NCBI GenBank assembly: GCA_002420145.1
Contig: DIHL01000063.1
Location: 1 to 13,760, forward strand
Source of the DNA: Bacteroidetes bacterium UBA5697
GTDB taxonomy: Bacteria; Bacteroidota; Bacteroidia; B-17B0; Aurantibacillaceae
Reading direction: 5' to 3'
Length of the DNA: 13,760 bases
Shown: one piece after another, positions 5,289 to 13,724 of the stretch
Position numbering within the stretch: position 1 is the first letter of the stretch
Layout of the letters: every line of letters starts with the position of its first letter
Made by a program: the position numbers and the translations under genes
The notes under the pieces: generated by a model
Databases searched by the model: none
Told to the model about the DNA's origin: nothing
The model's input: the letters and a program-made list of their open reading frames with translations, nothing else

Positions 5289-6143
5289 ATGAAAAATTAC
5301 ATTCTTATAGCCTCAGCATCATTAGTAATGATGGTAAGCTGCAAAAACCCATTAACAGACGAAAAAGTTATTCAACAAAGAGATTCCCTTTTGGCAGTAA
5401 TTGATGAAAGAGAAAATACAGTTGACGATTTTATAAATTCATTTAATGAAGTTGAAAGTAACTTAAATGCTGTAAGTAGTAAGCAAAACATTATAATGAA
5501 TAACTCGGAAAATGGAGATTTAAAATCGAGTCAAAAAGAACGAATTAATAACGAAATCAATGCTATTAATGAATTAATGGAGCAGAATACACAAAAGCTC
5601 AAAGATTTAACTCGTAAATTAAATCGTTCAAATACAAAAAATGCAAAGTTAGAAAAAACAATAGCACTTTTAAATGAACAATTAACTCAAAAGTACGCTG
5701 AGTTAGCGCAATTAAACGATCGCTTAAATGCACTTAATAGTCAGGTAGTTCAGTTGCAAACTTCGGTTGATACATTATCTAGTAAAAATTTAGCCCAATC
5801 AAAAGTGATTAATGATAAAATTATGGAATCTCACACGGCTTACTTTGTAGTAGGAGAATCAAAAGAGTTACAAAAATCAAAATTAATTAATAAAGAAGGC
5901 GGATTGTTAGGCATGGGTAGAACTATAAAATTAAGTGATAATTTAGACAATAATAAATTCACTAAAATAGATTATACGGCTACTAAAGTTATACCAGTTA
6001 ATAGTAAAGATATGAAATTGGTTACAACCCATCCAACCGATTCATATACTATTGAAAAAACAGGAAAAGTGATTACAAGTTTAGTGATTATAAATCCAGA
6101 AAAATTTTGGAGCACTTCTAAGTATTTGGTTGTCACTATATAA
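5289..6143 (+). CDS. coiled-coil lipoprotein of a Bacteroidota family
   Basis: A 284-residue secreted lipoprotein. The signal ends MVSC with the lipid-carrying cysteine at residue 18. Residues about 30-168 are a long, heptad-rich coiled coil (repeated L/I spacing, rich in N, Q, K and E, no proline). The last 110 residues form a compact domain that starts TAYFVVGESKEL and includes GGLLGMGRTIKLSD, HPTDSYTIE and PEKFWSTSKYLVV. Proteins with this coil plus C-terminal domain are, to my recollection, common in Bacteroidota and are sometimes labelled Cbp1-like or hypothetical; no biochemical role is established to my knowledge. It stands alone, with a long upstream gap and a strong shared terminator downstream. 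Likely position is the periplasmic face of a membrane. Confidence 0.8.
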   Translation: MKNYILIASASLVMMVSCKNPLTDEKVIQQRDSLLAVIDERENTVDDFINSFNEVESNLNAVSSKQNIIMNNSENGDLKSSQKERINNEINAINELMEQNTQKLKDLTRKLNRSNTKNAKLEKTIALLNEQLTQKYAELAQLNDRLNALNSQVVQLQTSVDTLSSKNLAQSKVINDKIMESHTAYFVVGESKELQKSKLINKEGGLLGMGRTIKLSDNLDNNKFTKIDYTATKVIPVNSKDMKLVTTHPTDSYTIEKTGKVITSLVIINPEKFWSTSKYLVVTI

Positions 6144-6163
6144 ATGTAATGTCTAAAAGCAAC

Positions 6164-6208
6164 AAACAAAAAAAGTTGAGCAGATTATCTGTTCAACTTT
6201 TTTTGTTT
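6164..6208. terminator. strong bidirectional terminator
   Basis: A near-perfect 21-bp stem (6164-6184 with 6188-6208, one G-T pair) with a 3-base TTA loop. A-rich on the left and T-rich on the right, it gives a U-tract for both the lipoprotein gene (plus strand) and the TPR-SpoIIE gene (minus strand) that converge on it. Confidence 0.85.
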
Positions 6209-6230
6209 TATATATAAATTGGATGTTTAA

Positions 6231-8225
6231 TTAAACTCTCACACCCATAATTAAAATATCATCTACTTGTTCTAAATTCCCTTTCCAATTAGAAAATGTC
6301 TCTTCTAAAATTGTTTTTTGTTCATTCATGTCTTTATCATGAATTGAGATTAGTAATTGTTGCAAAGATTTGTACTTAAATTTTTTTCCTTTTGGTCCTC
6401 CAAATTGATCGGCGTACCCATCTGTAAACACATAAATTGTATCACCTTTTAGTAAATCAAATTCGTGATGGGTGTACTCATCTGTTTTTTCATGATTATA
6501 ATTACCAATTGCTTTTTTGTCTGAACTGATTTGAATAAGTTCTCCATTTCTAATAATATATAAAGGGTTATAGGCGCCTGCGTATTCTAATTTTTTTGTA
6601 TTAAAATTAATAGAGCAAAGTGCAATATCCATCCCATCTTTTAAACCAGTTTCATTTTCTGATTGATGTAGTGTTTTTACTATGCCTTGGCTTAATGAAT
6701 TTAATATAAGAGCAGGTTGAGAAAGTTTAAATTCATTAATTGATTTTTCTAACAAATTGTGCCCTACAATACTCATAAAAGCTCCTGGCACTCCATGTCC
6801 AGTGCAATCAACGGCTCCAAATAAAACTTTGTTATCTATTTGATCAACCCAATAAAAATCACCACTAACAATATCTTTTGGTGCATAGTAAACAAATGAA
6901 TTGGGTAGATTTTCTTTAATAAATTTGTCAGGAGGTAAAATAGCTTCCTGAATTTTTTTTGCGTAGTTAATACTATCTTTGATGTCTTTATGTTGAAGTC
7001 CAATGGTATTGTATGCAATTTCTATTTTAGAATTTTTTAAGTCAAGAATTTGATTGGCTTTTCTTTTTTGAATAAATGCCCAAATTAAAACAATGGTTAA
7101 TAGAAGTAATAAAATTCCAACAATAACAATAGCCCTATTAATTAAAGACTGTTCGTAAAGTGCATCTTCTTTTATTTTTTTGTCTTTTTTTAGTAAATCA
7201 ATTTCTCTTTCCTTTTTTTCCGTATCAAACTTTTCTTGCATTTCTGAAATCTGTTTGATGCTTTCAATACTGTAGATAGAATCATTTAATTGCTGAAAGA
7301 GTTCGTGTACTTCCAAGGCACTTTTGTAATCCCCTAATTTTTTATAGGCTTTTGCCATGCCTTTATAGGACGCTAACATATGCTCATTAGCTTCAATTAA
7401 TTTGCCTTTTTCTAAACCTTGTTTGAAATATTCAATTGCTTTTGCCTGATTGCCAACAGAATAATAATAATCGCCAATGTTATTTAAGGCTAATGATTGC
7501 CCGTAAATATTACCAGTTTGTTCGTACAGTTCAGCTGCTTTTGTAATGTATTGTAAAGACTTATTGTATTCTTTAAGATTTAAATAACTATCAGCAATGT
7601 TATTATAATTGGTTGCAATAGCATCTTTGTTTTTTACTTCCTGAAATAATTTTAATGATTGGAAATAATAATCTAATGATTTAGGGTAATCTTTTTTGTC
7701 GCTATAAATGGTTCCTATTGAAATTAAACAGGAGGCTATGGCATTTTTATTATCCAATTCGTAAGCTATTTTTAAAGCTCTTTCAAAATATTGAATGGCG
7801 TTGTCTAGTTTTCCTAAAGAAATATAAACGTTGCCAATTGCTCCAGACGATGATAAAATTCCTCTTTTTCTGCCAAGTGCTTCTTGAATATTAAGCGCCT
7901 TTAAATAATAGGTTAAACTTACTTTAAAGTTTGCTAAGTTATAATACCCATTTCCTATATTATTAGCAGCTGTTGCTTGATAGTAGGGAAGGCCCTTTTT
8001 TTCTGCAATACGAAAGGCTTCTTTGCAATATTCAATGGTTTCTTCAGGATCTATATCAACATAAATATTAGCTAATTCATTAATAGCTTGTATTTTTAGA
8101 GTATCATCAGGAAGAGTAGAAATGAGTGTTTTTAGAGAATCAATTTGTTTTTTATTTTGACTAAATATGTTTGTACAGTAAAAAACTATAAAAACTATCA
8201 ATAAAATATAATGCTTGTTTCTCAT
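6231..8225 (-). CDS. TPR sensor with SpoIIE-type (PP2C) serine phosphatase domain
   Basis: A signal-like N-terminus (MRNKHYILLIVFIVFYC) is followed by about seven tetratricopeptide repeats (about residues 40-310) in the periplasm. After these come a short coiled coil, one membrane helix (about 363-382), a charged linker and a cytoplasmic SpoIIE/PP2C phosphatase domain (about 425-664). Metal-site motifs are present: DIVSGDFYWVD, GAVDCTGHGVPGAFMS, LKDGMDIAL and YVFTDGYADQFGG. The family dephosphorylates serine or threonine in partner proteins, often anti-sigma-factor antagonists. In Bacteroidota the TPR-TM-SpoIIE layout is common and its targets are largely unknown. I chose the ATG at 8223-8225 because it opens a proper signal sequence; an in-frame ATG at 8244-8246 would add seven residues (MFPDFIL). 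It is last in a minus-strand run after maf (78 bp apart) and ends at the shared terminator. Confidence 0.85.
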   Translation of the reverse strand: MRNKHYILLIVFIVFYCTNIFSQNKKQIDSLKTLISTLPDDTLKIQAINELANIYVDIDPEETIEYCKEAFRIAEKKGLPYYQATAANNIGNGYYNLANFKVSLTYYLKALNIQEALGRKRGILSSSGAIGNVYISLGKLDNAIQYFERALKIAYELDNKNAIASCLISIGTIYSDKKDYPKSLDYYFQSLKLFQEVKNKDAIATNYNNIADSYLNLKEYNKSLQYITKAAELYEQTGNIYGQSLALNNIGDYYYSVGNQAKAIEYFKQGLEKGKLIEANEHMLASYKGMAKAYKKLGDYKSALEVHELFQQLNDSIYSIESIKQISEMQEKFDTEKKEREIDLLKKDKKIKEDALYEQSLINRAIVIVGILLLLLTIVLIWAFIQKRKANQILDLKNSKIEIAYNTIGLQHKDIKDSINYAKKIQEAILPPDKFIKENLPNSFVYYAPKDIVSGDFYWVDQIDNKVLFGAVDCTGHGVPGAFMSIVGHNLLEKSINEFKLSQPALILNSLSQGIVKTLHQSENETGLKDGMDIALCSINFNTKKLEYAGAYNPLYIIRNGELIQISSDKKAIGNYNHEKTDEYTHHEFDLLKGDTIYVFTDGYADQFGGPKGKKFKYKSLQQLLISIHDKDMNEQKTILEETFSNWKGNLEQVDDILIMGVRV

Positions 8226-8303
8226 CAAAATAAAATCTGGAAACAAGATAATAGTTTTTTTGAATACTATCTATTAGTATCTAAGATTAAATGTAATGTT
8301 GTA

Positions 8304-8897
8304 TTAAAACTTCACTAATTCCTCATACAATTCTTTTACAGGAAGTCCCATCACATTGTAAAAACTACCTTCTATTTTATCAATACCAATATAACCCAAC
8401 CAATCTTGCACACCATAGCCACCTGCTTTATCATAAGGACTATAGTTTGTGAGGTAATATTCTATTTCTTCTGGCTTTAATTTTTTAAAATACACTTTAC
8501 TGACGTCGTAAAATGTAGTTTGTTTATTCCCACTTTTCAAGCAAATGCCTGTAAATACTTCGTGCATTTTGCCGCTTAGTGTTTCTAGCATTTTTTTGCC
8601 TTCTACAAAATTGGCTGGTTTATTAAATACTTTGCCCTCGCACCAAACAATTGTATCTGCTGTGATTAAGATTTCATCATCTTTTAAATCTTCTGCATAA
8701 CCATCTGCTTTTTTTTCAGCTAGATATAAGCAAATCTCTTCTGCTTGCAAATCTGCAGGAAATGATTCGTCGGCATTAATAGGTTTGTTTAAAAAAGCAA
8801 AGCCTAAACTTTTTAATAATTCCTGACGACGAGGAGAGTTTGAACCTAAGATAATTTGGTAAGGAAATTCTTTAATATGTTGTTCTACACTATTCAT
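8304..8897 (-). CDS. maf: Maf nucleoside triphosphate pyrophosphatase
   Basis: At 197 residues it has normal Maf length. The nucleotide-binding signature GSNSPRRQELL (18-28), ESFP (44-47), YLAEKKAD (58-65), the catalytic Asp81 in TADTIV, and DKAGGYGVQ (156-164) are all in place. Maf proteins hydrolyse dTTP, UTP or modified pyrimidine nucleotides to the monophosphate plus pyrophosphate. The D-K-A-G-x-Y-G-x-Q segment agrees with the dTTP/UTP-type (YhdE-like) group. It lies 51 bp after the UbiA gene on the same strand with no promoter motif between them, so the two are probably co-transcribed; I recall this pairing from other Bacteroidota genomes. Confidence 0.93.
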   Translation of the reverse strand: MNSVEQHIKEFPYQIILGSNSPRRQELLKSLGFAFLNKPINADESFPADLQAEEICLYLAEKKADGYAEDLKDDEILITADTIVWCEGKVFNKPANFVEGKKMLETLSGKMHEVFTGICLKSGNKQTTFYDVSKVYFKKLKPEEIEYYLTNYSPYDKAGGYGVQDWLGYIGIDKIEGSFYNVMGLPVKELYEELVKF

Positions 8898-8948
8898 AAT
8901 AGATTTTTGTTTGTTGTTTATAATACTATTGTTGTATTAAGAAACAGT

Positions 8949-9905
8949 TTATTCGTATAAATATTTTATAATTATTGTAAAGGCAATGCCAAACAACATG
9001 GTAAATTTAAGCAATAAGCTTGCCATCTTAAAATCTTTACTTGTTTTGGCTCTGATAGTTTGAACTAATAAAATCATTAAAGGTAAAATAACCACACCTA
9101 AAATATAGTACACGGCCATGAACTGTTTTTCTTTGTAAAATTTTAAACTTGCTAAAAGCAATAATCCAATTGTAATCACAATTACAAAAAACGTCACCAC
9201 TTTACTTGTAATGATGCCCCAAACAATCGGCATCGTTTTACATCCTGTTTGAATATCTCCTTTATAATCTTCCATATCTTTAATGACTTCTCTGGCAAAA
9301 GAAGTTAAAAATGCAAAAGCAGAATATCCTAAAACTATAATTACTAAAATCTTTAAAAAATCACCAATTAAAAACGAACTCAACGAATCAATGCCTCCTG
9401 CTAAATAATATTCATATACCATTGGCATTAATGGAATAGTAGCTGTTAAAAGCGAAACAACAATATTGCCAACTAGTAATTGTTTTTTGAAATGAGTAGA
9501 ATAAAACCATAACAGTAAAATACTCAATAATTGAAACATCAATAATTTTAAAGTATGGCATTTTATAGCTAGGTATAAACCTAAAATCAATCCAATACCG
9601 TTAAATATAATATGTAATATCACTGCCCATCTCCGTTTGATGACCACATCAATAACCACTGTTTCGGGACGATTAATTTTATCTGTTTTTACATCAAAAT
9701 AATCATTAATAATGTAGCCAGCTGCCGCTATTAATAAAGTACTTAATAACGAGATGGTAAATAATGCAGGAGTGAATTTTGAAATTTCGTTTATTGGAGC
9801 AAAAACCAAGTATTTTATGCACCATTGGGTGATAATGATAATAAGCAGATTCTCAACACGAATCAACTTAAAAAAGGCTATGATTGGATTTTTAAGCACG
9901 TTCAT
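8949..9905 (-). CDS. UbiA-family prenyltransferase (GGGP-synthase-like)
   Basis: A 318-residue membrane protein with eight or nine hydrophobic helices. The first Asp motif is NDYFDVKTDKINRP (Asn67, Asp68, Asp71, Asp75) and the second is REVIKDMEDYKGD (Asp210, Asp213, Asp217), followed by GCKTMPIVWG. These bind Mg and the prenyl diphosphate in UbiA enzymes. The second motif (KDxEDxxGD, then KTMP) resembles the group usually annotated as geranylgeranylglycerol-phosphate geranylgeranyltransferase. That name comes from archaeal lipid synthesis, and the acceptor in Bacteroidota is not settled, so substrate should be left open; a quinone or heme O role is less likely from the motif. The start is 52 bp from the divergent methyltransferase gene. 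A near-consensus -7 box (TAACTTTC, minus strand, 9917-9924) lies in that gap. Confidence 0.85.
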   Translation of the reverse strand: MNVLKNPIIAFFKLIRVENLLIIIITQWCIKYLVFAPINEISKFTPALFTISLLSTLLIAAAGYIINDYFDVKTDKINRPETVVIDVVIKRRWAVILHIIFNGIGLILGLYLAIKCHTLKLLMFQLLSILLLWFYSTHFKKQLLVGNIVVSLLTATIPLMPMVYEYYLAGGIDSLSSFLIGDFLKILVIIVLGYSAFAFLTSFAREVIKDMEDYKGDIQTGCKTMPIVWGIITSKVVTFFVIVITIGLLLLASLKFYKEKQFMAVYYILGVVILPLMILLVQTIRAKTSKDFKMASLLLKFTMLFGIAFTIIIKYLYE

Positions 9906-9957
9906 TAAATATGATAGAAAGTTAGCGAATTATATTCTAATTTTATAAAAAATAAAT

Positions 9958-10548
9958 ATGGAAAATTTAAGTGATGAATTTTGGAACAATAGATACAAAA
10001 CCAATGATTTTGGTTGGGATATTGGAGATGTGTCTGAGCCATTAAAGAAGTATATTGAACAATTAGATAATAAGGAACTTAAGATTTTAATTCCAGGCGC
10101 TGGTAATGCCTATGAAGCAGAGTTTTTGTTTAAAGTAGGGTTTAAAAACGTTCATGTTCTGGATTTTGCGGAAGCTCCTTTACACAACATAAAAAAGAGA
10201 TTGCCTGAATTTCCAAATCATCAATTGATACAACAAGATTTTTTTGAGCACAAAGGCCAGTATGATTTAATTATTGAACAAACCTTTTTTTGCGCCATTA
10301 ATCCAACGCTTCGATCTAAATATGTACAACATATGCACGAATTATTAGCTCTTAATGGTAAGTTAGTAGGTTTAATGTTTAATGATCTTTTAAACACAGA
10401 TAAACCACCATTTGGTGGAAACAAAGAAGAGTATCAAAAATTATTTGCCGATACTTTTGATATAAAAAAGATGGAGCCTTGTTATAATTCAATTAAACCA
10501 AGAGAAGGGCGAGAATTATTTGTAATGATGCAGCACAAACCCTTGTAA
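9958..10548 (+). CDS. TPMT-family S-adenosylmethionine methyltransferase
   Basis: A 196-residue class I methyltransferase of the thiopurine/thiol S-methyltransferase family. The N-terminal FWNNRYKTNDFGWDIG (8-23) is the family start. The SAM-binding motif I is ILIPGAGNAYEAEFL (43-57), an acidic residue ends strand 2 in VLDFAE (Asp69), and the signature EQTFFCAINP (107-116) follows QYDLII. Relatives move the SAM methyl group to thiols, halides or selenium/tellurium compounds; the acceptor cannot be told from sequence. Length is close to the shorter bacterial members and looks complete. The stop is followed by the promoter of the next gene, so they are probably separate transcripts. Confidence 0.85.
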   Translation: MENLSDEFWNNRYKTNDFGWDIGDVSEPLKKYIEQLDNKELKILIPGAGNAYEAEFLFKVGFKNVHVLDFAEAPLHNIKKRLPEFPNHQLIQQDFFEHKGQYDLIIEQTFFCAINPTLRSKYVQHMHELLALNGKLVGLMFNDLLNTDKPPFGGNKEEYQKLFADTFDIKKMEPCYNSIKPREGRELFVMMQHKPL

Positions 10549-10574
10549 AAGCTTAGAATATTTTAGTAACTTTG
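10543..10574 (+). promoter_or_regulatory. Bacteroidota-type promoter of the two-TM protein gene
   Basis: TTG at 10543-10545, a 21-base spacer and TAACTTTG at 10567-10574, an exact TAnnTTTG match. The -33 element overlaps the last codons of the methyltransferase gene. The expected transcript start (about 10580) leaves a leader of only about 10 bases before the TTG start codon. Confidence 0.65.
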
Positions 10575-10590
10575 AGATAACTACATTTAA

Positions 10591-11151
10591 TTGAGTACTG
10601 ATAAACGCATATTTGACGAAAAACAATACATGGGACATAACCGTCTCAGTATTATTTGGCGAACTGTTATTGCCTTATTTTGTTTTGTAGGTTATTATTG
10701 GAGCGAAAACCCAAAGCCTGTTCAAGTTGCTATTTTCAAAATAGGACATTACCCTGCATTAGATATTCCTAATTCGGGTAAAATTTTCTTCTTATTAGGT
10801 TTGCTAATTTTGATGTTTTCGGCTATGCTTACTTATATTTTACATACGCATACTCAAGTGTATTTTAATTATATTATCATTGATGGCTTTTGGACAGCTA
10901 GAAGAGTGAAAATAAATTTAGACACCATCACTCATATTAGAAAGAGTCGCTATAAAAAACATATTTTTAGAAGAGCAGTGTATAATCTTCATAGCAGAGG
11001 TGTTATTCGATTTTTTACTAGCGGAAACGAGTTCATTGAGTTAAAAGATAGCAGCGGTTTCACCTATCGAATAGGAACTCAAAAAGCACCCGAATTATAC
11101 CAAGTGCTTAAAAAGCAATTGAGAGAAATTCATAAAGTAAATCTTAATTAA
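10591..11151 (+). CDS. two-TM protein with a soluble PH-like C-terminal domain, unknown function
   Basis: A 186-residue protein with two membrane helices (about residues 22-38 and 63-84) and a cytoplasmic, beta-rich C-terminal half (about 90-180: YIIIDGFWTARRVKINLD, THIRKSRYKK, FIELKDSSGFTYRIGTQ). The arrangement of a helical hairpin before a strand-rich domain resembles bacterial PH-like membrane proteins, but I do not recognise a named family. I chose the TTG at 10591 because the promoter places the transcript start just before it and the residues FDEKQY look like part of the protein. The first ATG is at 10630 and would remove 13 residues. The gene ends in a 4-bp overlap with convergent lptD, with a terminator inside the lptD coding end. 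Confidence 0.7.
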   Translation: MSTDKRIFDEKQYMGHNRLSIIWRTVIALFCFVGYYWSENPKPVQVAIFKIGHYPALDIPNSGKIFFLLGLLILMFSAMLTYILHTHTQVYFNYIIIDGFWTARRVKINLDTITHIRKSRYKKHIFRRAVYNLHSRGVIRFFTSGNEFIELKDSSGFTYRIGTQKAPELYQVLKKQLREIHKVNLN

Positions 11152-13724
11152 AAATTATCATACCACTGTCTTTGGCGTGGTATTTTTATGTCGCTTAACA
11201 TACTTGTTTTTAAATTAATGGTTAAGCTATAACTCTTTCTAAAACCAAAAGGCACCCAATCAATTCTTGCTTCCCAACAACGTAAATCTCTTTTAACGTT
11301 TATACTTGTATAACTCAAATTTTTATTGGTAAAATCATAACCACTGGTTAAACCCAATTTCCAAAATTTAGTTACGCTCACATCTCCACTAAAGTTTAAT
11401 GTTTGAATATCTTTTAATTTCTCTAAAACCTTTGTGTAAGTAATGTTGTAGTAGATGTTTAAATTCCACGGTAACCTTTCTTGAGCTTGGGCTGTATTTG
11501 TGTTCACAGCTCCTTGTTCCGCTCCATTAGTTAAATCAGGTTTTTTGGCTCTAGATGTGATTGAATTAGAACTAAAAGAAGCATTAATGGCGATATTTCC
11601 AGTCTTAAAATCGGCAATCCTTCCATTTTCATTTAATAAAAATTCTTTTGTTCTATAGCTGCTTTGAATATTGGTTAACGTATTAGTAATAACAGTTGAG
11701 TAGTATGGGTCGAATGTAGAACCAAACACCAAATCAAAATATTTCCAAATTTTGGTTCTTCCTGTCATGGAAACTAAACTCATATTAAAACTATCGGCTG
11801 CAAAATTATAGGAACCAGCAAAACTTAAGTTTTGTAATAAGGTTACTTTATTGTACACAAATCCAGTATCTGTCTTTTTTCTTATTTTAGCTTCAAGGTT
11901 ATTGTTTAAGTTAACGCTTAAACTGTTTTGAGTTCCTTGCGCAGGCCCACTAAATAAAGTGTTTTCAAAAACCGAGTATTTTGTTTTCAATCGGTTAGTG
12001 GTGTCGCTAATCACATCTTTCCAAAAGCCATATTGTTCTTCTCCAAAATCTGGTCGGTAGGTATAAGCTATACTAGGAATTAATAAATGCCTCACTTGTT
12101 TTAAGCGTTTGCCTTTAAACATATAATCCATAAAAACTTTAGTGGTTAATGCCGTATTAAAGTTTGCATCATAACCCGTTTTAAAATTTCTATCAGTTGT
12201 TTTTACAATTCTGTTAGTGGATTCGTCTAATGCTTTTCGAGTAGTTTTAGTGTACATCACCGCGCTTAAATTTAAAGCAGGCGTTAGTGTAAAGTATTTA
12301 AAAACTGTAATGTTGGTTGAAATAGGTAATGTATGTCTGAATCCATATTTTAAACTATCGCCAATATTTCCTTTAAAAATAGAAGTATCAGCACCTGATA
12401 ATGTATTTCGAGCTTCTAATAAATAACTAATTCCGATTTTATCAATAGGGTTTTGTTTGATGCGATTTTCGTTTTTAAATGGATAAAAACGATTGACGTT
12501 AAAAGTTACTTCAGGGAAAGAGATGTTCATTAATTTGGTTTGGGTATTTTGGTCGTGTCGGGCATTAATACCTAAAGTTCCTATTTTGAATGTTTTAGAA
12601 AAATTGATATTAGATTGAAATGTATTGGTTAAATATTGACCCGTATTTAATGCATTGTATTTATTGTATTTAGATGTTCTAATGTTAACATCACTGCTAA
12701 AACGAATTGTTGGGTTATTTTTTTGATCTTGAATATGTCTCCAGTTAATTGAAATATCTTTTTGTTTTGAATATGAACTTGGGATTTCTTTTTCACCATT
12801 TCTAAATTCAGAATAACCTAAGGATAAAGCTCCGCTGTATTTGTAATTAACTTTATAATTATTTAAAGTTCTTAAGCCCCAACTTCCATTACTGTAAATA
12901 TCACCGCGAATAGTCATATCCGTTTGTTCGTTAATTCCCCAATAAAAACCGCCATCTTTTAGATAAAATCCTAAAGCTTCACTATTGCCATAAAAAGGAA
13001 TCAAAATACCCGAATGGCGTTTTTTAGTGTTTGGAAAAAAACCGAAAGGTAAACCCAGTGGAGTAGGAACACCTCCAATTTCCAAGTACATCGGCCCAGT
13101 TACAATTTTATCATCAGGTATTATTTTCGCTTTTTTAGCTTTAAAAATGGTTCTTGAATCTTCATATTCGCAGGGGATACATTTCAAATTTTTCATGTAA
13201 ACCACATTATTACTATCCTTTTTCACTTCACTGCCTAGTAATAATAAGTCGCCCTCCTTGGTTAAAATATCATATATCTTACCTTTTTTGGTTTTAAGAT
13301 TATAAATCATTTTACGGCAAGTAATTTCTTGAGTGCCGTCTTTAAACACAGGAGTACCACTATTTTTACCTAAACTATCTGTTTTTCCATAAGCCGTAAT
13401 GGTGTTTTTCTCATTATCAATCTCAATAAATTCAGATTTTAGGTTCATATCCTCATATTGCACAAAGCCATCTCCAAATAAATAGATTTTATTACCCTTT
13501 GTTTCGTATCTTATTGAGTCTCTGGCGTTATAAACGATACGGTGCTCAAGTGGTTCAGAGTCTTCTTCGGTATCCAAAGAGTCAACCTTAGCTTGAGGGC
13601 TTGTTGGAGTAGTGGGAGTGTTAACGGGAATGGTTTTTTGGTTTAGGTCGGTTTGAGCCAAAAATGGAGTCGTACTTATTAACAATAATAAGAGTAAAAA
13701 AAAGATATGTTTAACAGTATTAAT
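11148..13724 (-). CDS. lptD: LPS-assembly outer-membrane protein LptD
   Basis: An 858-residue outer-membrane protein when begun at the ATT at 13722-13724. A signal peptide (NTVKHIFFLLLLLLIS, ending FLAQ) and a Pro/Thr-rich linker precede an OstA/LptA-like jelly roll (about 60-245: KGNKIYLFGDGFVQYE, EFIEIDNEKNTITAYG). The Bacteroidota LptD hallmark GLPFGFFPNTKKRHSGILIP comes next, then a long beta-barrel of alternating strands ending DIKIPRQRQWYDNF. LptD inserts LPS into the outer leaflet, normally together with LptE. Cysteines at about 136, 182, 185 (CIPC) and 816 could form the disulfides seen in the family. No ATG, GTG or TTG precedes the signal peptide within its frame: a TAG lies at 13737-13739, and the first usual start, TTG at 13683-13685, falls inside the hydrophobic core. 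ATT gives a complete signal sequence. A -7-like TAAGTTTA (13748-13755) or a box cut by the window edge may be the promoter. Confidence 0.88.
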   Translation of the reverse strand: MNTVKHIFFLLLLLLISTTPFLAQTDLNQKTIPVNTPTTPTSPQAKVDSLDTEEDSEPLEHRIVYNARDSIRYETKGNKIYLFGDGFVQYEDMNLKSEFIEIDNEKNTITAYGKTDSLGKNSGTPVFKDGTQEITCRKMIYNLKTKKGKIYDILTKEGDLLLLGSEVKKDSNNVVYMKNLKCIPCEYEDSRTIFKAKKAKIIPDDKIVTGPMYLEIGGVPTPLGLPFGFFPNTKKRHSGILIPFYGNSEALGFYLKDGGFYWGINEQTDMTIRGDIYSNGSWGLRTLNNYKVNYKYSGALSLGYSEFRNGEKEIPSSYSKQKDISINWRHIQDQKNNPTIRFSSDVNIRTSKYNKYNALNTGQYLTNTFQSNINFSKTFKIGTLGINARHDQNTQTKLMNISFPEVTFNVNRFYPFKNENRIKQNPIDKIGISYLLEARNTLSGADTSIFKGNIGDSLKYGFRHTLPISTNITVFKYFTLTPALNLSAVMYTKTTRKALDESTNRIVKTTDRNFKTGYDANFNTALTTKVFMDYMFKGKRLKQVRHLLIPSIAYTYRPDFGEEQYGFWKDVISDTTNRLKTKYSVFENTLFSGPAQGTQNSLSVNLNNNLEAKIRKKTDTGFVYNKVTLLQNLSFAGSYNFAADSFNMSLVSMTGRTKIWKYFDLVFGSTFDPYYSTVITNTLTNIQSSYRTKEFLLNENGRIADFKTGNIAINASFSSNSITSRAKKPDLTNGAEQGAVNTNTAQAQERLPWNLNIYYNITYTKVLEKLKDIQTLNFSGDVSVTKFWKLGLTSGYDFTNKNLSYTSINVKRDLRCWEARIDWVPFGFRKSYSLTINLKTSMLSDIKIPRQRQWYDNF
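11160..11187 (+). terminator. terminator inside the 3' end of convergent lptD
   Basis: ATACCAC (11160-11166) pairs with GTGGTAT (11177-11183) across a 10-base loop and runs into TTTTT. It begins 9 bases after the stop of the two-TM gene, while on the other strand it encodes the last residues of LptD. Confidence 0.65.

Noticed and set aside
8264..8280. Inverted repeat ATACTA/TAGTAT between maf and the TPR-SpoIIE gene as a terminator or regulator site
   Set aside because: Six A/T-rich pairs with no T-tract in the direction of transcription; too weak to call.
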